From Nautilus pompilius (taxonomy: Eukaryota > Mollusca > Cephalopoda > Nautilida > Nautilidae), in NCBI GenBank assembly GCA_018389105.1, contig JACATO010002730.1:3950501-4014500 (forward strand): a DNA stretch of 64,000 nucleotides, written 5' to 3'. How positions within the stretch are numbered: the stretch's first letter is position 1; every line of letters begins with the position of its first letter. The translations under genes were made by a program, and so were the position numbers. Positions 1-11,948 of the stretch are shown one piece after another. The notes below the pieces were generated by a model. It had not been told where the DNA came from, ran no database searches, and was given only the letters and a program-made list of their open reading frames with translations.

Positions 1-123
1 AGGAAGGAAATAAATGCAGGACAGAGACCAAACAGATTTATCCTTATTGGTTTAAGATGTATGAAACATCTGATAATCAGGATGTATACATATTCAGTTA
101 GCTAGTGTCTCTATAATTTATTA

Positions 124-861
124 CAAGGGTGTTTCAGAAAATGATGACAGTATTTACAGCAGTGCTCTCTCCATGTGATAAGGCAGTAAATGCCATGCTG
201 CCAAGCAACATTTATGCACGAGTCCTTGAACACATTCTCTCATTAATGTGTTGTGCACTTGTGATGCTAGTGAACAAGTAAACAACACGGTCATGCAGTT
301 GTCAGTGTGCAACAGATAAGAGCAGTGACCTGTAATCCATTTACTGTGGGCCAAAGATGTCTTTCCAACTGAAATTTGTTGGAGAATATTGACACAATTA
401 AAAACTGTATGACGCAAAGAAAAGTGTATGAGTAGACAGGTTTTAAAATGACAAATATGAAGCTCAAACTGGGTTCCCTAGTAGTATCACCACCAATGAA
501 AACATTAGCAAGGTGGACACAGTTCTTTATGATAATCATGGATGCTTCTAAAAGAGCAAATTGAAGCTTTACCACATCCTCCATACAGTTCAAATGTTGG
601 CTATTCAATTTCACTTTTCTGGACCCTTGAATGATGTCTTCCATGGTTGAAGATATTCTAATGTTTATAAGGCCTAACAGGTGGTGCAAATGTGGTTTAA
701 ACAGCAACCAAAAGGTTGATGGTATCAAGAAACATGTGAATTGTTGGACTACATATGTTGCAAAACAGGGGAATTTACATAAAGAAGTGATATAATCTAA
801 TAAATGATATCTGTTCACTTGTTTTATTTATGAACTGCCCTTTGTTTCTGAAAAACTCTCA
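124..861 (+). mobile_element. Internally deleted mariner-like element
   Basis: A 738-bp DNA transposon relic bounded by TA on both sides (122-123 and 862-863). Its two ends are imperfect inverted repeats, sharing about 19 of 28 positions and including TTTCAGAAA on the left matched by its complement on the right. Conceptual + strand translation, across stops and frame changes, gives a mariner N-terminal piece (a FPTEI..RILTQ-like stretch near 340-400) and then the mariner C-terminus: PHPPYS near 570-590 and a VDGIKKH...YVAKQGN stretch near 715-780. A complete mariner is about 1.3 kb, so roughly 500 bp including the middle catalytic block is missing. It is dead, but both ends remain, so it could have been moved by a related transposase. 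Confidence 0.72.
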
Positions 862-1079
862 TATTTTTTTTTTGTATTTAAGGAAAGATTGTAATTCTAT
901 TAGGAATATTCAAATAAAATCTGGCTATGTCCCTAGTCCTAAAAATGTTAATTAAACATTTTTTTTTCTCATTTGAAAAATATATTAGGACTTTTCAAAA
1001 TGATAGCCAACAAGATAATCTGTAGTTCCAAATTTATACCATCTGATGAATAGAGAGGTTTCTATATACTTCCATCACT

Positions 1080-1525
1080 TTATATTTTATCCCAAAACTT
1101 AATAATTTTTATGTTCTCTTCAGAAAACTATAGTTTGTTCTATTATTTTTTTACTGATGAATTACTTCTTTTTGGCTACTCTTCCATGCAGTCCACTTAC
1201 ATACTATTTTTTTACAGTTTGAGAAATATTAATGACTTCTTCACTTTTCTGCAGCTCCTTGGAAACTTGTATGGTAGCTTGTCTTGTAACATTGCCTACA
1301 TCTGCCTCATCTCTATTCTATGTCTGTTCTCTTAGTTGTCTTCCTTAGATGATCATTCTTAAGTTTATTAATCACACTTTAGTTGCTTTGAGCTTCACAG
1401 TAATATTGTGGATTGTTGACTTGGGTACTTGCAATATTGCAGTCACTCTTCTCTCCAAAGATCCATTGTTTTTCAGAGCAATTATTTGATTTTTTAGATC
1501 TGTAATGTTCTCACTCAGTTTTCAT
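1080..1525 (-). pseudogene. Tc1-like transposase fossil, N-terminal half
   Basis: Reading the minus strand from an ATG at 1525 gives, with interruptions, a Tc1 transposase N-terminus. There is a helix-turn-helix stretch with LKNQIIALKNNGS, then VTAILQVPKSTIHNI, and further on ISQTVKK and GLHGRVAKKK. This matches the paired DNA-binding region of Tc1 transposases, which bind the inverted repeats in the nucleus and cut and paste the element. The catalytic half (DDE motifs) is not recognisable beyond about 1080, so this copy is truncated. A related, more complete copy lies at 36020-36794 in the same orientation. Stops and indels make it non-coding today. Confidence 0.7.
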
Positions 1526-4364
1526 GTTGAAGAGTAAATAAACTACTCTGAAATCATTTCTTTCTTAGCTATTATACAATACAAATTATTTAAATGCATT
1601 TGTTTAATTAAAGTACGCTTGATTCAAAATTAAATAACCTTCACAATCTGGTTGAGTATTTACTTGATATCAATGTTTATGCTGTGATAAACAATACTTA
1701 ATTTTCATGTTTTATATATATATGAAAGCATCAGGTAGCATACACACTTTACAGATGTGCATTTCAACAACCAGTTGTCTCAAAAGACTAGTTACCATGA
1801 AAAGGTTCAACACTTTTTCATTCACTATACATAAATATATATGAGGAATAATAATCAGAATAAAATAAAATCTTTAATTTGTTAATGTAAATCTGATGAA
1901 AGTTATCTCTTTGGTAACTATTATTTTTCTCATTATTTCACACACAAGCTTTTGTATTTTGCTAGTTTTAACTGCAACTTATAATGATTTTTTTGTTTTA
2001 TAGCATGCAATTATTGATCTTATTTTTCACAGTGGAAGAACAAGCTTTGTTGTAGACATGCCATGCCATCCACTATAATTGTGTAATTCATCAAAATTAA
2101 CTGAATAATTTCTGTGAAGAACATTGCATAGATAACTAGATGATATAAGTTATCTGTTATCGAGCATGCAAAATGTTTTTTTTTTTAAAGAGAAATGACA
2201 GCAGAGACAATCCACAATGTATTTTATGATGCCACTTTTTTAATGCCATATTCTGCCCAACAGTCTTAATATGTACTTGTTTGAACTAAGTAACCTGAGA
2301 ACAATGCAGAGCTAATATTTATATTTTGAAAAAAAAAAAAAATACTGCATAGCTACTCATCAATCTGATTACTACAAAAAAATTTTAAATAATGGAACAT
2401 TAACAGAAATATAACATTATACAGATATGTAGCGCAGGGCAATATGGACCTAGAAAATACAGTATGAAGTGAGTTAATTTGAACTAATCAGCAGTTTTTA
2501 ATGAATTATCATGTTAGTTGTTGGTTATAGCAGTTGGTTTTTGTTTTGTAGCTTCTTTTGATTACTTTAGGTAACTGAGTTGCTTTCCTCTAAGGCAAAC
2601 TAACATGAAAGAAAGACATTTTAAAAAGTTCTGGTTGGTTGGAGAAGAAAGATAAGCAGCAGGCATTTTGTTATGCAAAATTTATGTAAAAACGTTTATA
2701 AAATAGGTAAATTTTTTAAGTTATGAAAATTTTGATATCAAAATTAGCATTTTTATTGTTTCAAAAATTACAGACATCTGATAAACAAACAAACTGCACA
2801 GTATTAAGAATATATTTTTCAAAGTTGATTGATGAATACACTTATTCATTGCATAAAAAATAATGTGATATATATTTAAAATTGTTGTTTATAATTTAAA
2901 ACAACTATGTATCTTGCAGAATTAAATTAAGTTTCTGATTGTGTTGTCAAAGTAAACATAGATCAATACCCAGTTAAATTGAACCTGTTGGAAATGGCTT
3001 GGATTGTCAATCAACTTGATGTTTTGACATCAATTGCTTCTAGATATTTATGTTCCTGTGTTTAATTATTTTGAAGGGTTAAAAAAAATCAGTGTACATT
3101 TTATAGTAAGAAAGAATATTTACTTTAAAATTGTAATTCTGAAAAAAACTATATTAAAAATTAATGCTGGCACGATATTTTCTCGGACCCCGTGAAGTGC
3201 TAAAATTCAAGTCGCACACACACAGACAACACATGCTACTTTGTTTGATGAACAAGCTTAGAGTTTAGTGAAGATGGTTCTTTCAGCACTAATGAGCTTG
3301 TAATTATGTAGCTGCAAGGCTCTTGGCTTCAGGTCTTCAAAAACAGTACATGTGTAATTAAGAAAAAAAAATCAATTGTACAAAAAACTGTTTAGCACAT
3401 ATGAGAAATACATAGGATACAGATGTTTTCCTTAGTTTGTTGTTCAGATAAATGCAGTTTATGTACCAAGTAGAAATTAAGGTATAACTTTTTTTAATGC
3501 CTGTGATGTGCAAGTTAAACAAATTTTAAATTTATATATATATTGTTTCTTGGAATCTCATCAAATGCATATAATAAAAGTTGTATTTAAAGATTTCCAC
3601 TATTGTTTTTTTTTTTTTTTTTAAAAATGGCTTATCTACTGTTGAATTTTTTTTAGATATCTGAAGCATGCTAGATTCAGATGTACACTAGTGCCATAGT
3701 TGTAGATTTACTAATGGAGTATCTATTTCAGACATGAATTTATTACTGCATATACTTACATGAATATAAGCATGTATTTATTATAAAATCCATACAGGTT
3801 AAAATGTTTAAACTTTTATTATATAGTATTCTTTTTTATGCTTGATGAATTATTTTATTGGATAGTTCACATTTATGGTCATTAGTTTACAGGTGATCAG
3901 AAGGATCAAGTTGAACTAAATCTTCTCTCATTGTTGCAAAATGAAAGTCTAATATGTTCTTAGAATTATCAACATATTTTGCTTTTGTTATTATACTAGA
4001 TGATGTATTTAAAACATGTAAAAACTGATTGCTAAAAAGGAATTTCCAAACACCCAGTCTAGTGTGACATTTGTTTATTTATACTACTAACTGCAAGCAC
4101 CAAAAATCTGTTTATTTTTGCCTCCTCATTATTTGATTAAATTTCTTTAAAATTCAGTCAGATTTCACCTTAAAATTTAAAAATATAAATTAGTATACAT
4201 TATCTTGTGCACCATATCCTAGAAACACTAGTATTTATGTTGAATTGGCCATATATTTAGTCAAGACATTCATGATATATAAAATGCATAAGGTTGGAGC
4301 AATATTTATGTTATTGCAAAGGATTATATTAATGAGAAGGTACTCTGTGTAACAGTCCTTTTGG

Positions 4365-4430
4365 CTCAATCTGTGCTAACTAATACATATTTAAAGAGTA
4401 GTACACACTAGATGGGGTATACAGAAGGTT
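4365..4430. repeat. Short dispersed repeat, copy 1
   Basis: This segment contains a stretch reading TAATACATATTTAAAGAGTAGT that closely matches TAATACAGATCTAAAGAGTAG at 51225-51265, with further weaker similarity on both sides (TGTGCTRA before it, a GGGGTA..CAGA-like stretch after it). The two copies are 47 kb apart. Family unknown. Confidence 0.4.
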
Positions 4431-5166
4431 AATAACTAAAGTTCTCCATAATGTTTGATCATTTTAGTAGATCTTTTTTGAAACCTCAAACAAGCAATAT
4501 GGCTTTTTTCATAAAAAGTTAATACCTAGATCACACATTTCTAGAATAGCTAACCATTGATTTATAAAAATAAACTAGAAAATTGATGTTTATGCGGAAA
4601 TTACTGTGAATTAACATAACTAGCATTTAACTCCTAGATATTTTAGAGATTGTACTTGTTACTCACTTCAGCAGTTAACAGATGTTTTTTTTCTGCAAAT
4701 TTAAAGCTTTCATTTAAGGAATGGTTGCATGGAAACTCTAATATGTTTCCCACAATGCATTGTTATAAAAACAGAAACTGCTCAGCACTGTTAGAATTCA
4801 GCTACAGTCTATTATCTACATCATATGGATATCACAACAGTATTAATATAACTCTATGCTTCATTCTTTAAATTCAAGTTACAAAGAGAAAGATGTATTT
4901 GTATCCAGTACAAGAAATCAACTTTTGTAGCATTGCATTATGGGTTCAGTTTCTTAATTAACAAGGAATGCAACTCATTTTAGATATCATGCACCTTGCT
5001 TTAGGTATATATATACAAATAGTGTTTTTGTTGTTGTTTTATTATTAGAGTATTTGTTTTTTGTTGCTTTTTTGAATTTCTTAGTTTGTTATTAGCAATT
5101 TTATGGAAAGCTGTCTTTATTGTAAACAATTACTTAATCCACAGTAATTCCTGCACATGCGCATGC

Positions 5167-5196
5167 ATACACACACATACACACACAAACAAACTT
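5167..5196. repeat. CA-rich microsatellite
   Basis: Interrupted (CA)n run with TAC and AAAC variants, following an alternating GCATGCGCATGCAT stretch. Confidence 0.85.
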
Positions 5197-6079
5197 CCTA
5201 AGGTAGACATAAAATAAAACGTTTAGTGATCTGTGTATTGCTTTGAACCATAGCATTTTTGATGATTTTAACCAATTAGCTATTACATGTTTCCTAATTT
5301 ATGATGTTACATATATATGTTTACATTTAAGCAACTGTTTATAAATCTGAAATGTGAAAAATATATATAAACACAATTGCAACATATTAATTATATAGCC
5401 TACTAATTTGTGTATTATGTATATATATATATGGCATCTCTATATATGATAATATTAAAACAGGTGAAAATGTCATTAAAAAGTATAAAATACTGTATCT
5501 TAAAAATTCCTTATGTTTGGAAATAAATAATTCTCAAATGCATACAGGTATATCTACCAGATAATTTTTTTTAGTTTGCATGCCTAAAAAGACTTTATTG
5601 ATAATGTATTGCTCGGGGATGTTGGATAAAAAATAACTGTATCTTCAAGTGTTTCTCCTATTTAATTTGCATATTTAAACAGTAATTCCAATATGTGTAC
5701 ATGCATTGAAAAAATTTTTTTTTTACTTTTATTAATATAACACTAAACTATTTCTGTACAGTTTGTTTTTCTAGAAATATTTCATTGCTACATTTTTCTT
5801 TTATTTATTTTTTTTTTTAAATATTTATTTATATTAAATATGTTGACTTCTGTTTTGCTTTGACAGTTACGTTGATGGACACTTTAATTAAACACTTTGA
5901 AATGTGAATTCCCCTCTTTTTTTTTCAGTCAGCCTTTATATATATTTTTTCATTTTGTTTGAATCATTTTTATGTTCTGCATGATGTTATTTTTATTTTG
6001 TGTCTGATGTGATTTTTAGACAAAGTGTTTTTTTTTCTTTTGTTTTTATCCACCACCACTGCCACCGTTTTCCCTCCAG

Positions 6080-6370
6080 ATGTGGTCACTGTCAAGAAGG
6101 GTGAGCCAATCAAATTAGCATGCAACATGACAAGTGGTAAGAGAAAGTCGTCTCCAGATATCAGCTGGTACAAGGACAATGTACCACTGTCTACAAACTC
6201 CGAAGAGAAAATCTTTATCACACATTATCCTGTTCCATCCAGCAGGGCCATTCTCAGTGTTTTAACAATTCTAGAAAGTAAATTTGAAGACGCTGGGGTC
6301 TATAACTGTCAAAGAACAACCCCTTTCTTGGTCTTGCGTCGCTACAAACTGGATGTGACTCCATCGGATG
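6080..6370 (+). CDS. Immunoglobulin-domain exon of a cell-surface protein
   Basis: This is one internal exon encoding a whole Ig domain of 97 residues. A pyrimidine-rich tract ending CCCTCCAG precedes it, and a consensus donor GTAAGT follows at 6371. Both ends are in phase 1, the classic symmetric arrangement of Ig-domain exons. Visible Ig landmarks are a B-strand cysteine in KLACNMTSG (about residue 15), the C-strand tryptophan in ISWYKD (about 30), and the F-strand motif EDAGVYNC with the second cysteine (about 77). The cysteine spacing of 62 is normal for I-set or V-set domains. NMT just after the first cysteine is an N-glycosylation sequon. The open frame continues upstream of 6080 only through the pyrimidine tract, so that part is not coding. 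By position it is the most membrane-proximal Ig domain. Lachesin/IgLON-type identity is inference from architecture. Confidence 0.9.
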
Positions 6371-7497
6371 GTAAGTACTGATTTTCACAAAGCCCTCGTT
6401 TCTCCTTCTAATGCTTCAAGAACTCTGTTTCTATTCTAACACTAATGCTCTCTGGACCAATCACATTTCTTTATGTTTTAACATTGCTTTTAGATATTTA
6501 CCAGCATTGTTTGCAAGATCTTACTTTTAATCCCAAGATCCAAGATGCATTGTCAAGCAAGGAAAAGTCTTGTTGAATAACGACAAAAATAGATATTTTA
6601 CTAATATGAGTACAAATTATTCTTCAGATCTGATGCTCATATAGAGATATGTTATTGGAAATCTGTATAATTAGGAAATCTACACATTTCCTGAAATAAT
6701 GGGAGACAGAAATACTTTTTAAATAGCAAACATGTAATAATGTAGAGAAATTCTATTTTATAATAAAATGAACATAATGTTTGTATATGTATATATATAT
6801 ATTTTTTTTAAACACTTTTATGAATTTTTTTTATAACAGTTGGTGCTAAAACATTGACACTTCATAACTTTCTGGCCACAAGATTGAGACACTAGTGCAA
6901 TATGACCAAGTGTGCATTATGACATAAGTCAAATTGGTCACGGAAATACTTAGTTTCAGATATGCTACCATGGCTACAATAGTATATGTACCATTCTCAT
7001 CTCTATTAGTCACAATACTATGCAGGTTATTTTGTTTAGAGATAGTCATATTATCAACACATTCACCAACAAGGAGAGGACAAATTATCTGTGTTTTACC
7101 TTTTGTTCAGCCAGTGAAATTTGTGGTACACATGTTTGCTTACATCTGTTTCAAATTAGATCAAAGACCTTTATCCTGGTGTAAAAATTATCTAGAATAG
7201 TGGGAGGGGATGTGGAAAGTCTTGGTTGCTTTGTACCAAGTAGTGCTTTATGCTCATCTTGCTGCAGGTGTATAATTATCATTTTGTATTTTCTTGGAAG
7301 CTGCTCATGCTTTATGTTCATGTTTATCTACACTGTGTTTGCTTATTAAAGAAATAAAGGTAATTCAGGCTACTTGACATATTTTCAGAAAAAAAACTAT
7401 GAAATGAATATAATCTCAGCTATTTTAAAAGAATTTGCAGATCCTGTCACTAAATTATGGAATGTATAGCTATCCTGAAAATTTTAGTGAGAATACA

Positions 7498-8394
7498 TTC
7501 ACTGGCCACTTTATCAGGAGCCTATGAACCCTTTCAGACTTGTGATTGACGTTACCTGATAATGTAAATTAAGTTGACCACATGATGTGAAAAGTGATCC
7601 CTACAGCACCAGATGTGACTTGGACCAGCATATTTTCAGTCATTTTAACAAATATGGGCAAAGGAAAAGACATTACAGTGTTTGAAAGAGGCACAAATGT
7701 TGATACACATCTAGCAGATGCCATAGTGGCCAAAACAGTTCTGTTGGTCTGCTTCTCCAAGACATCAGTCATTTGAATTTATCAGCAATGATAAAAGATA
7801 AAGAAAGTGTTTGCTGCAGGGGGGGAACTTTACCGCAAAACACATATGACTGAAAGAAGAAAAAAGGCAGCTAGACAGAATAGTGAAGTTTAACTGTCAA
7901 CAAACAATAGACTAACTGGCAGACATTCAGTGCAGGGCAATCCACAGAAAGGATGTTGTAACAAATTGACTGGCAAAAGGAGACTATTGCTACCAATATG
8001 AAAAGCGCTTTAGGTAATGTGAAGAGTGCAGGCATTTGACTAAGGAGGACTGGCAGAAAATAATGTAGTCTACTAGTCATGTTTCACTTTTTTTGCACTG
8101 ATGAGATAAGACAGATTTGGATAAAACCATGCAAATCACTCAACTTCTAATGTGGTTTTGTGTGTCAAGGACATTGGTTGTTTGGGCATGTTTTTCTGCT
8201 ATCCCCTGGGTTCCTTGGTCTTTTTAGAAGGCAGAATAAATACCAAAGTTTGCCTCAGGATCATTTCTGATCAAGTACATCCACTAATGCTTGATTTAAA
8301 TTGGAAAATATTTCTCAGGACACCTTTCAGCAGTTATAAATTCTATGCTACATCATGTCCTGGTCATGGGTTTTATTTAGGAAGAAGGTAGTCC
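7498..8394 (+). mobile_element. Tc1-like transposon fossil
   Basis: The left end near 7498 reads CACTGGCCACTTTATCAGG, which I recall as very close to the terminus of a Tc1 family common in fish and amphibian genomes. About 150 bp inside is an ATG (7654) opening MGKGKDITVFERG and then LLVCFSKTSV, which resembles the N-terminal helix-turn-helix of that family. Further downstream, translation is broken by many stops; TDEIRQIW near 8100 could be the remains of the FSDESR-type first catalytic block. The last recognisable part is near 8390. Badly decayed and certainly inactive. Confidence 0.6.
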
Positions 8395-8435
8395 AACTTT
8401 TTATCATGTATAGGTTATAATAAGTACCCAGTCAT

Positions 8436-8482
8436 TGTGTGTGTGCGTGTGTGGTGTGTGTGTGTGTGGAGAGAGAGAAAGA
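8436..8482. repeat. (GT)n-(GA)n compound microsatellite
   Basis: Run of GT units with single interruptions passing directly into GA units, followed shortly by a long T-run near 8508-8528. Confidence 0.85.
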
Positions 8483-9805
8483 GCTTATCTATACAGATTC
8501 CTTCTAATTTTTTTTTTTTTTTTTTTTAGTTTCAATGCTTTCTTTTATATATCATAAAATTGTTATTTCCATTACTGTCCACTACTGTACCTTAAATACC
8601 CCTGTAGCCAGTATAGTATGTGGGGTTGGTTCTATTTAAAATTTAAAAAGTAAGATTAGTTTTGTCAGTGTTAACTGAAGAAATAAATTAATTTCCTGCT
8701 GCATTTACGTATAAATTTCAGAACTGATAGATAGCTAAACCCAGATATCCAGATATGTTCAAACTATTATCTTCAGGCATTGATTTAAAGCATCAATACA
8801 AAACCTTTTCACCATTTTTTTTTCACATGGATGAATATTTAGCCAGCAGTTTCTTACGTTGGATTACTAATTTTAAATCCTCTCAGCATTTACAAGACTA
8901 AAATTGGTACCATTCATGTTTTTTAGCTAAAAATTTTGTGCTATATTGGTGTCGGTTTATTTCTGATTCAGACGTTTAAAAAAAAAAAGGGGAGGTCACT
9001 GGAAGTTTGTTGGTTTTGTATATAACTGCTGTCTTAGAACAAATTTCTAAAGGATTTTATGCTAGATTGGACAAAAGTTATTGGATACATAGATATTTTA
9101 ATGCAGATGACTTTTTGTTTGTTTGTTTTGTTAATATCAGATCTGCAGGGTCGACAGTCATTTTTGGGCTAAAGAGTGGGTTGGCAGGGAACATGAAGGA
9201 AAATAGGGAAAGCAAATACAATTCTATCAGTTTTAACTGATCAGTCTTATTTTCTTTGCTGCTGCAGAATGACTAAATAATTTCTGTACATGTTTATTTG
9301 TGTAATGAGAGAGTACAAAATTATACATGAATATCAGCACTGCATGTTTGAAAATGTAGCTATACTCTTTGAGTAACCTGCTGTTTTATTATGCCAATTG
9401 AGTTCCTTACCTGAGTCCACCCCCTCTAGTTAAGTCTCAGGCTTGGTGTAATAGACCCATGGCATGCATCAAAGCACATCAGGTAGGCATTTAAGAAATC
9501 ATGTTTAATTGTTAAGAATCATATTATAAAGAGTTTTTTTTTAATGTAGAAAGATAATTACATAATTTATTCAAATTCTTTTTGTGTTTAATTTGCACAT
9601 GTGTGTGTGAGAGAGAGAGAGAATTTGAAGTTTACCATCTTATTTAATCCTCTAACCTCTTCAAACCTACCAACTGCTGGCACAAAAGATCCATCACATG
9701 AACCCCCTCCCCCCTGGTTTTATTCTCCTAAACCAAGTGAAAGAGAACAGGATTCAGATGTCAGCTGCATGCTTACTGCAGAAAGTCTTCACTAAAACCC
9801 TTATT

Positions 9806-9957
9806 TATTTTTTTTTTAGATCCTGGAGAAAACCCACCAAGTCAGCTGGTGAACAAAAAGGAACCATGCTAGGAAGGTATACCAAACCGAGCCTGTCTGT
9901 ACCAAGATTCTAACTCAGGCCCACTACCTTGGCATTCCAATACTCTACCATTATAGG
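9806..9957 (-). mobile_element. tRNA-derived SINE, minus strand
   Basis: On the minus strand a tRNA-like head starts near 9957. It has an A-box-like TGGTAGAGTATTGG (about 9937-9950) and a B-box-like GAGTTAGAATCTTGG (about 9902-9917). A body follows with GCTCGGTTTGGTATACC, AGCATGGTTCC and TTCACCAGCT, then a GGGTTTTCTCC motif and an A-rich tail (T-run on + near 9807-9819). The same ordered body motifs recur in the copies at 33.2 kb and 35.3 kb, so this is a real repeat family. Confidence 0.7.
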
Positions 9958-11878
9958 TATCATAATTATCTCCTAGTAAGAAATGCATCTCAGCAAGCAA
10001 ACTTACTCAAAATATGTCAACCTACTAATATAGTGATTTTGAATGCCTGCTTAGTCTGTTAACTTGGTTACCACAGTTTGATGAACTACTTGGGCACTGT
10101 TTGCATACTTATCCATTGTCTTTTCAGGTTTGTACACATTTGTGAACTGTGGTTAACATTTCTGATTAAGCCAACTCATTGCCCTATTCTTTTTATGAGT
10201 ACGAATAGTCAGTAATGTTTATGTGAAGTATTGATGAGTCCAGGTGTGAACTGCTGTTTTACATGGCTGCCTATGTGCTCTCCCCATTATATCTGTACAG
10301 CCCAATACTAGTTTAGGCAAAGTATTAATTTCCTGCAGGTGCTTCATTTCATGGTCAAAATATATACCCTGTTCAGGAATTTCTGCCAAAAGCTACTGCC
10401 AGATTTCCTTCTCATTATGTTATGCTATACAATGCACATTGCTTGATTTCCTCACAGGTATTTGTGGTTGACTAAAAGTTCATCATGTAACATGTGGTGA
10501 TTTGCACCTGTAAATACAGCTTTTATACTGTCATTGTATCAAAAAAGATAATTTACATACAAGGGATTTGTAAGTGCAAGTTAAACATTTGGAATCCAAT
10601 ACACATTTTTCAGAATAAGTGCATGTTATACAGATTAATATATATTAACTATAAAATTCATGAAAATTATTTATGATCATTTGGAAAAAGTTCATTTCAG
10701 TTCTATGGGCATGTCTGCTAGTTAAAGCTAATGACATCATTCTTTTTTTTTTCTCATCTATATTATTTTGGATAATTATATGTAGTTTTATGGTAATTTA
10801 GCTATTTATTTTAAGGACACTGACTATTCACTTGCAAGCCTGACACATCTTTAAGCTTTTTCAAAAAAATAACAAATTCTTTTTACTTGAAGTGAATAAA
10901 GAAATGTAGACAAAGTATTTTAAACAATGACTTCTCTGTTGGTGTGTAATTTTCTAGATGTCTTTGTTTTGGAATATAAGTTTTGAACATTTTTAAGGTT
11001 TGTGCAATCAAGATGATAACATGCAGATAGACATTGGAGAGATTTTCACTTTTCATTAATATATGTTAATATATACATGTTAGAATGTTCCAACAATAGT
11101 ACTCCTTGGCATTAGGGTTCAAGAAAACTTAGGAAATAATTCTTTGGATATTCCTTTTTCCAAGCCGGCTAATATTAAGGTGTTCACTCCTGGGATGGCA
11201 GCTGACTACATTTTAAATAAAAATTAGCCAATAGTAAGCGAAATATTTTTTTAAAATAGTCATTAGAACTGTGGGTTTATGATATGGCTTAGCCATTATG
11301 AGTTCTTCTGTGTTTTTTTTTAAATAACCTATGCTGTTTACAATCAAGAATTCTTTAAGATATTATATGTATTGCACATTAAAAAAAGAGGTGTATAAAA
11401 ATTTCTTACAATTAATTCATTTGCCTTTTCTATTTTTTTTTGTTTTTTTTTAAGATTTAGTCTATCATTTTACTTTGCTGCTTCTTGTTTCATTTCTTTT
11501 TCTCTATTTCTTAAAATTTTCCAGTGAGTAGCACATTTGTATTTATGTATATGGGAGTGGATAATGATTGTGACGGTTTAATCTTCTAAATATACATTCC
11601 AAAGATTTTTCAGGCTGTTAAGATTGACACCAACTTCCCTATAAATATACAAGTGTTTTCTGCAAAGGGTTAACAAAGGCCTATGATTCAAGCTGTCCTG
11701 CTACATTCCACTAAGCACTATATGAAACCAATGTTACTTAGATATAGATATTTTTTATCTTGAAAGTTTGTTCACTTTGAATTTTAAGTGGTATGTTTTT
11801 CAATTTTCCCCAGAAAATTCAAGATGAAAGAATTAACAGTTGATTATGGATTCTTTTATTTGGTGCACCGCATTTCCA

Positions 11879-11889
11879 TAATAATAATA

Positions 11890-11943
<54 letters not shown>

Positions 11944-11948
11944 TGATG
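11879..11948. repeat. (AAT)n microsatellite
   Basis: About 65 bp of ATA/AAT repeats with one slipped unit near the start and two ATG variants at the end. Confidence 0.95.

Larger units (their letters stand above)
862..6079. other. Probable upstream intron, mostly unassigned AT-rich DNA
   Basis: The Ig exon starting at 6080 enters in phase 1, so its preceding exon must lie upstream. No convincing exon is visible between 862 and 6079, so this stretch is probably intron. It holds the Tc1 fossil at 1080-1525, a short dispersed repeat near 4365, a CA-rich microsatellite near 5167, and many A/T homopolymer runs. The short open frames here are low-complexity and look like chance. Confidence 0.5.

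Noticed and set aside
291-818. Minus-strand open frame of 175 codons
   Set aside because: It lies antisense to the deleted mariner element; the mariner similarity is on the + strand, so this frame is a shadow.
6025-6079. Upstream extension of the Ig frame with an ATG (MFFFLLFLSTTTATVF), looking like a signal peptide
   Set aside because: It is the pyrimidine-rich intron end just before a good AG acceptor with correct phase. The hydrophobic residues come from T/C-rich sequence.
5970-6221. Minus-strand frame of 83 codons over the Ig exon
   Set aside because: Shadow of the Ig-domain exon, which has splice sites and family motifs on the + strand.
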